From contig JADZDX010000013.1 of the NCBI GenBank assembly GCA_020850835.1, positions 1-64,000 on the forward strand: a DNA stretch of 64,000 nt, in the 5' to 3' direction. Below the pieces are notes generated by a model. The model worked only from the letters and a program-made list of their open reading frames with translations. It had not been told where the DNA came from and did no database searches. The translations under genes were made by a program, and so were the position numbers. The DNA is from Fimbriimonadaceae bacterium (GTDB taxonomy: Bacteria; Armatimonadota; Fimbriimonadia; Fimbriimonadales; Fimbriimonadaceae). Each line of letters begins with the position of its first letter. The first letter of the stretch is position 1. Positions 55,630 to 64,000 of this stretch are shown one piece after another.

Positions 55630-55635
55630 ATTATC
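55630..55635 (-). promoter_or_regulatory. -10 element of the molybdoenzyme operon
   Basis: GATAAT on the minus strand predicts a transcription start near 55623, about 27 nt upstream of the ATG. No sigma70-type -35 is present at the right distance, which would fit an activator-dependent promoter. Confidence 0.4.
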
Positions 55636-55653
55636 AAACACTTAAAATAAGTT

Positions 55654-55675
55654 CAGTATGATGATGATCATACTG
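55654..55675. promoter_or_regulatory. Perfect palindrome, CRP/FNR-like operator
   Basis: CAGTATGAT-GATG-ATCATACTG has two perfect 9-bp arms and a 4-bp centre. The inner TATGAT-N4-ATCATA has the layout of FNR/CRP-family sites (TTGAT-N4-ATCAA). Its centre (55664.5) is about 41.5 bp upstream of the predicted transcription start, the standard place for a class II activator. Confidence 0.5.
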
Positions 55676-55710
55676 GTAAAAAAACTTGTCACCGCCCAAA
55701 TTTGAGCTGG

Positions 55711-57288
55711 TTAACGATTTCGAAACTTGGCCAAGGCCCGATCAATCGTCGCCGTTTCGGGCATCCCCATCTTCTTCGTGATCCAAGTGTAGAGGCCCAT
55801 TCCGAGGAGCCCATAGATCGCTAATCGAGCAAAGGACCACAGGTGACTCCCATGCTGAGCGACCGGCCCCCACGCCAAACAGAGGCCAACCAGCACGATG
55901 CACATCGCCAACCCGGCCAAGAGGGTCTGGTCAAGGGCGCGCCCGATCTGGCCTACCTCCAAACCGTTTGCATCCTTGCGCAATGTAAAGGTCATCAGAC
56001 AGGCCAAGAAGATCGCCGACAGCGAACTGGCCAAAGGCAAGCCCATATAGGAAAGCGGGGTCGCGAGGAGCGTGTACGCCAAAACGATAAACACCAGCGT
56101 CGTCGCCGTCCCCAAAACAATCGGCTTGACCGTCTTGTGCATCGCAAAATAGCCGCGCATCAGGATCGGATGCATGCACCAGGCCGGGATGCCGAGGCAG
56201 AATAGCCGCAGACAAATCACCATCGCCGTTGGGTCGCTCTTCGCGCCCTTGCCATAGCCAAAAAGCGCGTTGACAATGTCGGGCGCCATCACCGCCATGT
56301 AAATCGCGATCGGCACGCTCACATACAAAGCGGTGCGCATCGTCTTCACGATCTGCTCGCGGAACATGTCCATCCGTTCCTGGGCGAAAAATTGCGATAA
56401 GGCCGGGAAAACCGCGATCGCGAAGCTCTGTCCGAAGACGCCCAGCGGCGCCTGCATCAGCTTGTTGGAGAGATCGAGCGAGGTGACGATGCCATTCACA
56501 AAGCCACTCCCGAAATAGCGCATGAGGATCCCGTAAACCCCGGGCAGCGAGAGGCCAAACACCACGGGCAGCATCAGTACGAAGACCTTTTTGACGCCCG
56601 GATGCCGAAAATCGAAGTTCGGACGGAAGTCCACGCCGATCTTGCGCATCTCCCACGCCGGGAGCACGAGGTTTCCGACGAACGCGCCGATCAACGCGCC
56701 CCAGGCCATGCCCGCAATGCCCGGATGCACAAAATGGGAGAGAATCAAAGCCCCCAAAATGATGCCGATATTGTAAACATTTGGCCCTAAACCTGGAATC
56801 GAGAAGCGCTGATGGGCATAGAGCGTTCCAAACATCAACCCGCCCAAGAAAAACGCGAATTGGGCCGGCAACACAATGCGGCTCATCTGCGCGATCATCG
56901 GGATGCTCGCGTGCTGCTCGGGCTGCAAGGTCAGGCGCAGGAGCGGTTCCGTGTACACAAAGACCAGACCAACCATCACGAACAAGGCGGCCGTCATAAT
57001 CGTGGCCACCGCGCTGAAGATGTGCCACGCATCGCGCTTTCGATCCGTGTGCAAGTATTCGGAGTAAACCGGAATAAAAGCCGAGCTCAGAGCCCCGCCG
57101 GCAATCAAGAAGAAGAGGAGGTCGGGGATGACAAAAGCGAGTGAATAGGCGTCGGTGAACTGGTTTCGACCGAACTGGGCCGTCATGATCATGTCGCGAA
57201 CGATGCCCAAGATCCGGCTGAGCAAGAGGCTGCCCCCCATGATGAGGCTCGCGCGGCCGACGTGGGGTTTCCCGCCCTGTTCTTCCAT
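55711..57288 (-). CDS. murJ: Lipid II flippase MurJ (MviN)
   Basis: MurJ flips undecaprenyl-linked peptidoglycan precursor across the inner membrane. The 525-residue protein has 14 predicted helices. It contains the conserved RASLIMGGSLLLSRILGIVRD and GRNQFTDAYSLAFVIPDL, and later NAFFxxG-like ALFGYGKGA and RGYFAMHKTVKPIV. The ATG at 57288 is chosen; the GTG at 57297 directly abuts a TACCCT -10 candidate (57298-57303). A long alternative minus frame (55931-57355) is a shadow in this GC-rich gene. The gene precedes the molybdoenzyme operon on the same strand, but that operon seems to have its own promoter. Confidence 0.93.
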   Translation of the reverse strand: MEEQGGKPHVGRASLIMGGSLLLSRILGIVRDMIMTAQFGRNQFTDAYSLAFVIPDLLFFLIAGGALSSAFIPVYSEYLHTDRKRDAWHIFSAVATIMTAALFVMVGLVFVYTEPLLRLTLQPEQHASIPMIAQMSRIVLPAQFAFFLGGLMFGTLYAHQRFSIPGLGPNVYNIGIILGALILSHFVHPGIAGMAWGALIGAFVGNLVLPAWEMRKIGVDFRPNFDFRHPGVKKVFVLMLPVVFGLSLPGVYGILMRYFGSGFVNGIVTSLDLSNKLMQAPLGVFGQSFAIAVFPALSQFFAQERMDMFREQIVKTMRTALYVSVPIAIYMAVMAPDIVNALFGYGKGAKSDPTAMVICLRLFCLGIPAWCMHPILMRGYFAMHKTVKPIVLGTATTLVFIVLAYTLLATPLSYMGLPLASSLSAIFLACLMTFTLRKDANGLEVGQIGRALDQTLLAGLAMCIVLVGLCLAWGPVAQHGSHLWSFARLAIYGLLGMGLYTWITKKMGMPETATIDRALAKFRNR

Positions 57289-57643
57289 GAATCCCACAGG
57301 GTACCCGCGCCAGACAGTCCACCCATTTTTCGGCTCCCGCCCTTCGCTTGATCAAGGAACCCCGTCAGAAACGAGATTTGTCCTCCCGGAAATGCGTTAA
57401 ACCCCCTCGGGCAAGGCAAGAACCCCGACGAAAATCCCTTGAACCACCTCATTCAAGCGAAAAACCTTTGCATTTGCAAGAAGAATGTCGAGGTTCTCGA
57501 CTTACTTTTGCAAGAGTCAGAATGGCATGCGCCCGAAGCCGAACCGAAGTGTCTTGATATTGCGCACTTAGCCTAATGAATCGCTCATGGCTTGCCAACA
57601 CTTCTGGATAAGCGCACTTCTTGCGCCGCAAAAGGAAGCAAAT
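57289..57643. other. Non-coding gap between murJ and the FN3 gene
   Basis: About 355 nt separate two divergent starts. I see the -10 candidate for murJ (TACCCT, minus strand, 57298-57303) and an AAGGAAG ribosome site 6 nt before 57644. A TTGATA near 57557 could be a -35 for the plus gene. CTTTGCATTTGCAAG and CTTTTGCAAG repeats occur near 57465-57515. No RNA gene was found. Confidence 0.4.
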
Positions 57644-58285
57644 ATGTACATTACAGAAATGTATAGCGACGTCGAGCTCAAGAACGAGCTCCCTAACTTT
57701 CTGGCTCAGATGACGGCGAATGCCGCCGTGTTGGGCGTGACCCCGGCCGAAATTGACACCCTTGGCGACAACATCGTCGTGTTTAATGACGCGATGGATG
57801 ATGTCGTGGCGACCAAGGCGGCGGCGAAAGCGGCGGTGAGCGCGAAGAACGACGCGGCTTATATCTTGCGCAAGCAGATCGGTTCGTTCTCGCAGACTTG
57901 GCGAGCCAACGACGCGATCCCGGATGAGACTCTGGCCAAGGTCAACGTTCCTCCGCACGCGACCGGCGGTAGCCAGACTCCGGCTACTCCGCCCACAGGC
58001 TTGAGCTATACGATGGTGAACGCGAACACTCTTGGCCTGAAATGGAACGCCAATGGTAACAAGGCGGGCACCGTGTATAACCTCGAAATCTCGGCCAATG
58101 GCGAGACGAACTGGACGATGGTGCGCTCGACCACGAAGACGAAGGCGCAGCTTACTGGCACCCCGGGCGAGCCTCTTTATATTCGGGTTCGCGCGGTCCG
58201 GGGGGATTCGACCTCGTTGCCTAGCAATAGCATCGTGGTTTGGGCCGACAGCGGCTCTGGCTCGGGCTTGGAATTGGCGGCATAA
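57644..58285 (+). CDS. Fibronectin type III domain protein
   Basis: ATG 57644 follows AAGGAAG by 6 nt; the longer frame from 57587 is not favoured. Residues 1-110 are helical (YSDVELKNELPNFLAQMTAN, GDNIVVFNDAMDDVVATKAAA), perhaps a coiled bundle. Residues 125-210 are a single FN3 domain (PTGLSYTMVNANTLGLKW, TVYNLEISANGETNW, LYIRVRAVRGDSTSLPSNSI). There is no signal peptide, yet FN3 is usually extracellular, so export route and function are open. A similar layout occurs in many uncharacterised bacterial proteins. A strong terminator follows, so it is monocistronic. Confidence 0.75.
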   Translation: MYITEMYSDVELKNELPNFLAQMTANAAVLGVTPAEIDTLGDNIVVFNDAMDDVVATKAAAKAAVSAKNDAAYILRKQIGSFSQTWRANDAIPDETLAKVNVPPHATGGSQTPATPPTGLSYTMVNANTLGLKWNANGNKAGTVYNLEISANGETNWTMVRSTTKTKAQLTGTPGEPLYIRVRAVRGDSTSLPSNSIVVWADSGSGSGLELAA

Positions 58286-58310
58286 GGCCTTTTTCGTTTC
58301 GCTTATTTCT

Positions 58311-58346
58311 CCCCCTCCGGATAATCGGAGGGGGCTCTTTTGTTTT
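58311..58346 (+). terminator. Rho-independent terminator of the FN3 gene
   Basis: CCCCCTCCG and CGGAGGGGG pair perfectly (9 bp) around GATAAT, then CTCTTTTGTTTT follows. Strong hairpin with a T-rich tail 26 nt after the stop codon. Confidence 0.88.
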
Positions 58347-58522
58347 GGTTGGGTTGATTGGATTTCGTCATTCGTTGGGTCGAAACGTTTCCAGAGGATG
58401 GTTTCTCTTCATCCCCACGAGCACGCCCCAGGTTTTGTGGAAAAGATGTTCATAACCGGTGGAAGCTCCCGACAAAACCAAGGGAAAAGCGTAGGACAAG
58501 ATGTGAAGAAAAAAGTGCATCC

Positions 58523-58570
58523 ATTCCACATCTTGTGTCGTCCATAATGTCGCGATACAAGATGTTGTAT
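58523..58570 (+). promoter_or_regulatory. Two tandem NrdR boxes
   Basis: ATTCCACATCTTGTGT (58523-58538) and ATACAAGATGTTGTAT (58555-58570) both fit the NrdR consensus ACACWATATMTWGTGT at its core positions (C4, A6, A8, T9, T11, G13). Their starts are 32 bp apart, three helical turns, the usual spacing of NrdR pairs. CATAAT (58543-58548) between them may be the -10. Expected to repress nrdR-nrdJ when dATP is high. Confidence 0.75.
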
Positions 58571-58584
58571 TGCGAGGGGTTGAA

Positions 58585-59058
58585 TTGATTTGTCCGTACT
58601 GCGGCGGGGAGGAGCAGAGAGTGCTCGACTCTCGAGACGCCAAGGACGGACTTGCGATCCGACGCCGTCGCGAATGCGCCTCGTGTAATCGTAGATTTAC
58701 GACGTTCGAGGAGCCGGAAAAGCCGCGTCTCTTCCTGGTCAAGCGAGATGGGTCGAGGGAGGAGTTCTCCCGAGAAAAAGTCCTGCGGGGCGCCATTGTG
58801 GCTTGCCGAAAGAGGCCGGTGGATCATAGCCGGCTCCTGGAACTCGCGGAGGGAATCGAAAGAAGCCTTATGGATGATGGCGAACTCGAAATTCCATCGG
58901 CCCAAATCGGCCGAATGGTGATGGAGCGGCTCCTCGATGTGGACGAAGTCGCCTATGTTCGGTTCGCCAGTGTTTACGAGCAATTCGAGACGCCCGCCGA
59001 GTTCAGCAACATCGTGGATCAAATCAAAAAGTCGCGCAAGCCGCGCATTTTAATGTAG
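58585..59058 (+). CDS. nrdR: Transcriptional repressor NrdR
   Basis: NrdR represses ribonucleotide reductase genes in response to (d)ATP. The N-terminal zinc ribbon is CPYCGGEEQRVLDSRDAKDG, then CASCNRRFTTFEE (Cys4). The ATP-cone follows (VKRDGSREEFSREKVLRGA, ERLLDVDEVAYVRFASVY). I place the start at the TTG 58585, giving ICPYCGG at residue 2 as in other NrdR proteins. GAGGGG lies 5 nt upstream; the longer frame from 58570 adds five residues. 157 aa. Its target gene nrdJ follows 30 nt downstream, and NrdR boxes overlap its promoter, suggesting autoregulation. Confidence 0.94.
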   Translation: MICPYCGGEEQRVLDSRDAKDGLAIRRRRECASCNRRFTTFEEPEKPRLFLVKRDGSREEFSREKVLRGAIVACRKRPVDHSRLLELAEGIERSLMDDGELEIPSAQIGRMVMERLLDVDEVAYVRFASVYEQFETPAEFSNIVDQIKKSRKPRILM

Positions 59059-59065
59059 AAGTTTG

Positions 59066-59071
59066 TATACT
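59066..59071 (+). promoter_or_regulatory. -10 element of nrdJ
   Basis: TATACT lies 17 nt before the nrdJ ATG, with AAGGAAAG as ribosome site in the short leader. A separate start for nrdJ inside the nrdR-nrdJ gap is possible; no NrdR box was seen here. Confidence 0.4.
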
Positions 59072-59088
59072 AAAGCAAGGAAAGCACA

Positions 59089-62000
59089 ATGAAGATTAAG
59101 AGGGTTTTCACCACCGCCGGGCAGGACGCCTATGCAGGCATCGAGTTTGAAGCGAGAAAGAGCGAGATTCGCAATCCCGACGGCAGCACCGTCTTTTTGA
59201 TGGAGGATGTCATGGTGCCGAGCCATTGGAGCCAAGTCGCGACCGATATTCTCGCGCAGAAGTATTTCCGCAAGGCCGGACTGAAAGATCCCTCGAACGA
59301 GAAAGGCCACCCCAGCAAGTTTGGTGATAAGTCTATGGACCGCGAGACCGATAGCCGTCAGGTCTTTCACCGTCTCGCCGGCTGCTGGCGACACTGGGGC
59401 GAGCAATTCGGCTATTTCGATACAAAGGACGACGCCCAGGCTTTCTATGATGAGCTCGTCCGCATGCTGGCGATGCAGGTCGCGGCGCCGAACAGTCCGC
59501 AATGGTTCAACACCGGCCTCCACTATGCTTATGGGATCACGGGCACCTCACAGGGCCACCACTATGTGGACCCCAAGACCAAGAAGCTGAACCGAAGCGT
59601 CAATGCCTACGAGCGCCCCCAGCCTCATGCATGCTTTATCTTGAGCGTGAAGGACGATCTCGTCAACGAAGGCGGCATCATGGACCTTTGGACGCGAGAA
59701 GCGCGCATTTTCAAGTACGGAAGCGGCGTCGGCACGAACTTTAGCAAGCTCCGCGGCTCCAATGAAAAGCTGAGCGGTGGTGGTCGAAGTAGCGGTCTCA
59801 TGAGTTTCCTTCGCGTTGGCGATCGAAGCGCGGGCGCGATCAAGAGCGGCGGCACCACGCGCCGGGCGGCCAAGATGGTCTGCCTTGATGTTGACCATCC
59901 AGATATCGAGCAATTCGTGAACTGGAAGGTGAAGGAAGAGCAGAAGGTGGCGGCGCTCGTCACCGGCTCGGTTCTCAATAGCCGGCACTGCAATGCGGTC
60001 GTGAAAGCCTGCTGGACAGGCACGCGCAACGAAGAGCAGCAAGCGCAGAACAAGCCAAACACCGATCCGCGCAGCAACCCCGAGCTCCGCCTCGCGATCG
60101 CCGAAGCCAAGCTCGACGCGATCAGTCCGAACTACATTCAACGGGCGATTCAACTCGCAGGAAATGGCGTCACGAGCATTGACTTCCCTGTCTTCGACAC
60201 CGGCTACGAGAGCGAAGCCTATGTAACCGTCGCCGGGCAGAATAGCAACAATAGCATCCGCCTCAGTAATGCCTTCCTCGAAGCGGTTGAGAATGACGCC
60301 GATTGGCACCTAACGGCCAGAACAAATGGCGAGACCGTCAAGACGATGCGTGCTCGCGATCTTTGGGAGCAAGTCTGCGAAGCCGCCTGGCAAAGCGCCG
60401 ACCCCGGCACCCAATACGATACGACCATCAACGAGTGGCACACCTGCCCGGAGAGCGGCCCAATCAATGCCAGCAACCCGTGCAGCGAGTACATGTTCCT
60501 CGACGACACGGCCTGCAACCTCGCCAGCATCAACCTCATCACGCTTTATAATAAGGAAACCGGTGAGTTCGATATCAAGGCTTACGAGCACGCGATCATT
60601 CTCTGGACCATGGTCCTTGAGATCAGCGTTCTCATGGCGCAATTCCCGAGCAAGGAGATTGCCCAACTCAGTTACGACTTCCGCACTTTAGGTTTGGGCT
60701 ATGCCAATCTTGGCGCGCTGCTCATGCAGATGGCGATTCCTTACGACAGCCCGCAAGGATTTGCGATTGCCGGTGCGCTCACCGCGATTCTTGGTGGCCA
60801 AAGCTATGCGACCAGCGCGGATATGGCCCGTGAGCAAGGCCCGTTCCCGGCTTTTGGTAAGAGCAAGGATTCGATGTTGCGCGTCATGCGTAACCACCGC
60901 CGCGCGGCTTACAATGCCCCGGCGAGCGACTACGAAGGATTGAGCATCACGCCGATTGGGATCGATCCCGATGAGTGCCCGACGGATTTGTTGAAGGCGG
61001 CCCGCGAAGCCTGGGACAAGGCAGTGGATCTCGGGGAGGCCCATGGCTACCGCAATGCTCAGGTGACGGTGCTCGCGCCGACCGGCACGATCGGCCTCAT
61101 CATGGACTGCGATACGACCGGCGTCGAACCCGACTTTGCCTTGGTGAAATTCAAGAAACTCGCTGGTGGTGGGTACTTTAAGATCGTCAACCAGTCGGTT
61201 CCGCCTGCGCTGGTCAAGCTCGGCTACAACCCCGAGCAGATTGAGGACATCGTTAATTACTGCGTCGGCTCCGGCACGCTTCGCAATGCTCCTGGTGTGA
61301 ATCACGAGACACTGGCGGCCAAGGGTTTCACACCAGAAGCATTAGAGAAGATCGAGAAGGGCCTTGAAGGCGCGTTCGAGATTCAGTTTGTCTTCAACAA
61401 GTTCACGCTGGGCGAAGACTTCTGCCGCGATTTCCTTGGGTTCACCGATGAGCAATTGGGCGATTGGAGCTTCAACATGCTTGACGCGCTCGGCTTCAGC
61501 AAACAAGAGGTCGCCGAGGCCAACGATTATGTCTGTGGCACGATGACCGTCGAAGGCGCTCCCCACCTGAAGCTCGAGCACTATCCGGTGTTCGATTGTG
61601 CCAACAAATGCGGCAAGCAGGGCCAGCGATTCATTCAATACATGGGGCACATCCACATGATGGCGGCGGCTCAACCCTTCCTTTCCGGTGCGATCAGCAA
61701 GACGATCAACCTGCCGGCCCACGCCACGGTCGAAGACGTTGAGACAGCTTACATGCAAAGCTGGAAGCTCGGAATCAAGGCCAATGCGCTCTATCGCGAT
61801 GGCTCGAAATTATCTCAGCCCCTGAATGCCAGCACCGACGATGCCGCCGCAGCAATCCTAGAAGCGTCCGTAGATCAGGCCGATTTGTCCGAGTTGTCGC
61901 AGCACGCCCAAATCGAGAGGGTCGCCACCAAACTCGTCTACCGCTATCTCGCCAAGCGCCGCATGATGCCGACCCGCCGCAAAGGTTACACCCAGAAGGC

Positions 62001-62745
62001 CCGCATCGCCGGCCACAAGGTCTACGTTCGCACCGGTGAGTATGACGACGGCACGCTCGGCGAGGTGTTCATTGACATGCACCGGGAGGGGGCGGCCTAC
62101 CGTTCGCTCATGAACTGCTTCGCAATCGCGATCTCGCTCGGTTTGCAATATGGAGTTCCCCTTGAGGAGTTCGTCGAGGCTTTTGTTTTCACAAGATTCG
62201 AGCCCAATGGTCCGGTCACCGGGCACGAGAACATCAAGATGAGCACGTCGGTGATCGACTTCATCTTCCGCGAGCTCGCATTCTCGTACCTCGGCCGCAA
62301 TGATCTGGTTCAGGTTAAGCCCGAAGATCTGCGGTTCGATGCCACCGGCACCCCTTCGCAACATCCCGACTTTGAGGATGAAGAGGAAGGCGACGAGATC
62401 GAAGGCACGATGCCCGGCGCGGCCCGCGACGAGCATGAGGCCAATGGCTACAACCGGGGGCTGTTCGATTCAAGTTCGGAGGGAGGCGGACCTTCATCCA
62501 CCGCAAATCTGAGTCCCTCAAATGCTCCACAAGTTGGACCCCTAGGCATCGGTTCTTTATCTGTCAAGTCCGAACCCAAGGCAGGAGTAACCGAAAACCG
62601 GCGTAGCCTGTCCGATCAACAACGCGAGGCCCGCATCAAGGGCTACGAAGGCGACCCCTGCACCGAGTGCGGCGCCTTTACGCTGGTGCGGAACGGCGTC
62701 TGCCTCAAGTGCAACACCTGCGGCAGCACGAGCGGTTGTAGCTAA
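59089..62745 (+). CDS. nrdJ: Adenosylcobalamin-dependent ribonucleotide reductase (class II)
   Basis: This 1218-residue class II enzyme makes deoxyribonucleotides without oxygen-dependent metal centres. N-terminal substrate segments include [35 protein letters not shown] and [43 protein letters not shown] holds the radical-site Cys and Glu, and [21 protein letters not shown] follows. A long C-terminal half (about 700-1218) ends in a zinc-ribbon-like CTECGAF, then [13 protein letters not shown]. It requires B12, like QueG in this window. Regulated through the NrdR boxes upstream. It converges on the PEP-CTERM gene. Confidence 0.95.
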   Translation: MKIKRVFTTAGQDAYAGIEFEARKSEIRNPDGSTVFLMEDVMVPSHWSQVATDILAQKYFRKAGLKDPSNEKGHPSKFGDKSMDRETDSRQVFHRLAGCWRHWGEQFGYFDTKDDAQAFYDELVRMLAMQVAAPNSPQWFNTGLHYAYGITGTSQGHHYVDPKTKKLNRSVNAYERPQPHACFILSVKDDLVNEGGIMDLWTREARIFKYGSGVGTNFSKLRGSNEKLSGGGRSSGLMSFLRVGDRSAGAIKSGGTTRRAAKMVCLDVDHPDIEQFVNWKVKEEQKVAALVTGSVLNSRHCNAVVKACWTGTRNEEQQAQNKPNTDPRSNPELRLAIAEAKLDAISPNYIQRAIQLAGNGVTSIDFPVFDTGYESEAYVTVAGQNSNNSIRLSNAFLEAVENDADWHLTARTNGETVKTMRARDLWEQVCEAAWQSADPGTQYDTTINEWHTCPESGPINASNPCSEYMFLDDTACNLASINLITLYNKETGEFDIKAYEHAIILWTMVLEISVLMAQFPSKEIAQLSYDFRTLGLGYANLGALLMQMAIPYDSPQGFAIAGALTAILGGQSYATSADMAREQGPFPAFGKSKDSMLRVMRNHRRAAYNAPASDYEGLSITPIGIDPDECPTDLLKAAREAWDKAVDLGEAHGYRNAQVTVLAPTGTIGLIMDCDTTGVEPDFALVKFKKLAGGGYFKIVNQSVPPALVKLGYNPEQIEDIVNYCVGSGTLRNAPGVNHETLAAKGFTPEALEKIEKGLEGAFEIQFVFNKFTLGEDFCRDFLGFTDEQLGDWSFNMLDALGFSKQEVAEANDYVCGTMTVEGAPHLKLEHYPVFDCANKCGKQGQRFIQYMGHIHMMAAAQPFLSGAISKTINLPAHATVEDVETAYMQSWKLGIKANALYRDGSKLSQPLNASTDDAAAAILEASVDQADLSELSQHAQIERVATKLVYRYLAKRRMMPTRRKGYTQKARIAGHKVYVRTGEYDDGTLGEVFIDMHREGAAYRSLMNCFAIAISLGLQYGVPLEEFVEAFVFTRFEPNGPVTGHENIKMSTSVIDFIFRELAFSYLGRNDLVQVKPEDLRFDATGTPSQHPDFEDEEEGDEIEGTMPGAARDEHEANGYNRGLFDSSSEGGGPSSTANLSPSNAPQVGPLGIGSLSVKSEPKAGVTENRRSLSDQQREARIKGYEGDPCTECGAFTLVRNGVCLKCNTCGSTSGCS

Positions 62746-62783
62746 TAGAGGATAGGCTTTAGCCTGTCTCAAGTGCCGGGCCG

Positions 62784-63740
62784 TCAGGCTCGGCGCAACG
62801 AGCGCTTTCGACGCCGCAACAAAGCGGTGATGCCAGCACCGAGAGCGATCATCGTGCCGGGCTCCGGGGCAAGGACGGACGCCATCGCAATTGGCTTTCG
62901 CAACACTGACCCCCCAAACGACTGCATTTCAGCACCGGAGTTGGCAAACCGGGTGATCAAGCCTTGGGTTGGAGTCGCCGCATCTATTCCGACCAAGTAG
63001 GCCCCGCTATGAGCGGCCGAGGCTGCGGTGGCGGTGCCGATCTGGCTGGTGTAGTAAAAGCTAGAGCCGAAGCCCGAACTGCCATAGCGATACGCATAAC
63101 CAAGCCCAGAATAGCTCAGGGCTTGGAGGCTCCCACCTCCACCGATGTTCGCTGCGGCACCTAACACAACGCCGGGGTTAAAGCCCGTCACGCCCGTGCC
63201 TGTCCCAGGGTTAGTGGCATCGTAGGAATAGACCGCGGCCTGGCCGGACCGGGTCTGGCCCGTCATGACCTTGTTTCCCCAGGTCACGGCGACCGAGGTC
63301 ATAGTGGCGGACGCATCATTCACCCATATAGCAGGGGAAAAGCTTCCTGCGTCCATGAACGCAGTTGTGGTCTTATAAATCGAGCTCGTGCCACCCACTG
63401 CGTAAAAGGTCGAATCGTCTTGTGAGAAAGCGACGTCGGTGAAGACCCAGCCGCCAAAATCCTTCTTTAAGGCCCCGGTGTTGTAATCGAAGACATAGAG
63501 CGTCGAACCGGCCGTAACATAGGCTTCGTTCCGGCTCTGTCGAATCTCGATACTCTGGATGTCGCTCGAAAAATTGCCGAAGGCACCCAGGTAGACCCCG
63601 GAATCAGGATCGAAGCGATGAATCCGCCGCGTGGGTGTGGTGTTCGCCCCATTGTCGGCGACGAGGAGCATTTCGAAGCTGGCGAGCGCGCAAGTTGTGA
63701 GTGCGCCGAACAAGCCAATGGACGCTAGGTGCTTAACCAT
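62784..63740 (-). CDS. PEP-CTERM-tailed secreted propeller protein
   Basis: The 318-residue protein has a signal peptide (MVKHLASIGLFGALTTCALA), propeller-like repeats (RIHRFDPDSGVYLGAFGNFSS, YVTAGSTLYVFDYNTGALK, AYVTAGSTLYV) and a C-terminal sorting tail. The tail is EPGTMIALGAGITALLRRRKRS: the PEP-like motif, a hydrophobic helix and a basic end, as recognised by exosortase systems. No exosortase gene lies in the window. Propeller blades resemble those of the protein at 14767, which instead ends in dockerin-like repeats. A promoter lies directly before the ATG. Confidence 0.85.
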   Translation of the reverse strand: MVKHLASIGLFGALTTCALASFEMLLVADNGANTTPTRRIHRFDPDSGVYLGAFGNFSSDIQSIEIRQSRNEAYVTAGSTLYVFDYNTGALKKDFGGWVFTDVAFSQDDSTFYAVGGTSSIYKTTTAFMDAGSFSPAIWVNDASATMTSVAVTWGNKVMTGQTRSGQAAVYSYDATNPGTGTGVTGFNPGVVLGAAANIGGGGSLQALSYSGLGYAYRYGSSGFGSSFYYTSQIGTATAASAAHSGAYLVGIDAATPTQGLITRFANSGAEMQSFGGSVLRKPIAMASVLAPEPGTMIALGAGITALLRRRKRSLRRA

Positions 63741-63745
63741 AGCTC

Positions 63746-63773
63746 ATTATCCAACAATTCTCTAGTGAATCAA
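63746..63773 (-). promoter_or_regulatory. Promoter of the PEP-CTERM gene (leaderless)
   Basis: TTGATT (63768-63773) and GATAAT (63746-63751) are 16 nt apart on the minus strand. GATAAT ends 5 nt before the ATG at 63740, so the mRNA would start at the start codon. Confidence 0.5.
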
Positions 63774-63863
63774 AAGGCCATCCCGGATTCCAGAAGGAAA
63801 GCTCACCAGCATTGAAGCTCCGCGGGCAAGCGCGCGAGTCAAATTTCACCGTTTTGTCATATT

Positions 63864-63979
63864 GCTGACCAGTTTTGAAACAAAGCTCACGGGTCTTGTA
63901 ATTTTGCTGACCACTTTTGGACCCCAGCGGACCACTTTTGAAGCATAACTAACAAGCTCCGAACCAAAACTGGTCTGCC
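63864..63979. repeat. Phased 12-bp repeats, possible insertion-sequence end
   Basis: GACCASTTTTGR occurs at 63867, 63909 and 63930 on the plus strand and once inverted at 63963-63975. Copies are 42 and 21 bp apart, i.e. on one face of the helix. This resembles the multiple terminal repeats of IS21-type elements. The element itself, if any, would lie to the right of the window. Confidence 0.5.
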
Positions 63980-64000
63980 CGAGAACAGGATCAGGTAGAA

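Noticed and set aside
55931-57355. 474-residue minus-strand frame overlapping murJ
   Set aside because: It is a second frame of the GC-rich murJ gene; the product is Arg/His-rich with no membrane pattern or domain.
59548-60309. 253-residue minus-strand frame
   Set aside because: Antisense to nrdJ, compositionally a mirror of its codons.
62751-62794. Two imperfect hairpins between nrdJ and the PEP-CTERM gene as terminators
   Set aside because: GATAGGCT/AGCCTGTC and GCCGGGCC/GGCTCGGC stems exist but neither is followed by a T-run, so termination is not supported.

Overview
The window is a chromosomal segment of a free-living, apparently diderm, respiring bacterium. A mix of traits points to Armatimonadota, probably class Fimbriimonadia. 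These are several secreted proteins ending in tandem dockerin-like [15 protein letters not shown] repeats, one PEP-CTERM-tailed protein, a class II (B12-dependent) ribonucleotide reductase, a DUF4139 protein, a YyaL/SSP411 protein and a huge predicted outer-membrane barrel. This assignment is an inference from gene content; no 16S gene is present. Genes are dense on both strands, with many 1-20 nt overlaps and some TTG/GTG starts. Several operon-leading genes have a -10-like hexamer only 5-10 nt before the start codon, suggesting leaderless mRNAs.

Layout. 0-1.1 kb: 5' part of a secreted beta-propeller gene. 1.4-4.35 kb: rsmA-queG and a thiolase. 4.35-6.75 kb: an ECF sigma / anti-sigma / HtrA-like operon whose HtrA protein has lost its catalytic triad. 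6.7-14.7 kb (minus strand): recJ, a G5/3D-domain protein, a propeller-like protein, an OGG1-type glycosylase, ligA and a Ycf46-like AAA ATPase. 14.8-24.8 kb: a surface-protein region with three dockerin-like proteins, a YyaL protein, an 1151-residue barrel with ERG repeats, and two tRNA-Arg genes. 24.9-33.3 kb: a lipoprotein, DUF4139 protein, aroA-cmk, a beta-lactamase-fold serine hydrolase, a BMP-type nucleoside-binding lipoprotein, an isolated nuoB-nuoI pair and tyrA. 33.4-38.1 kb: a five-gene run of BMP-type ABC transporter genes, a tandem-domain pyruvoyl-tetrahydropterin synthase and an SDR. 38.1-49.6 kb: a GH20 enzyme, pepA, a TMEM14-like protein, an orphan flhA, a MATE pump, an AIM24-like protein, a ferredoxin-NADP reductase and glgA.

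The most distinctive unit is at 49.6-55.6 kb (minus strand). A NarG/type II-like molybdopterin enzyme, a four-cluster ferredoxin with one altered cluster site, a cytochrome c / NarI-like membrane fusion, a Rieske protein and a full-length cytochrome b form one operon. It would directly couple a molybdoenzyme to a bc-type quinol complex. Its promoter carries a perfect CRP/FNR-type palindrome centred about 41.5 bp upstream of the predicted start, and its leader can fold so that the Shine-Dalgarno sits in a hairpin loop.

55.7-64 kb: murJ, a fibronectin-III protein with a strong terminator, nrdR-nrdJ preceded by two NrdR boxes 32 bp apart, a PEP-CTERM protein, and at the right edge a set of phased 12-bp repeats resembling an insertion-sequence end.
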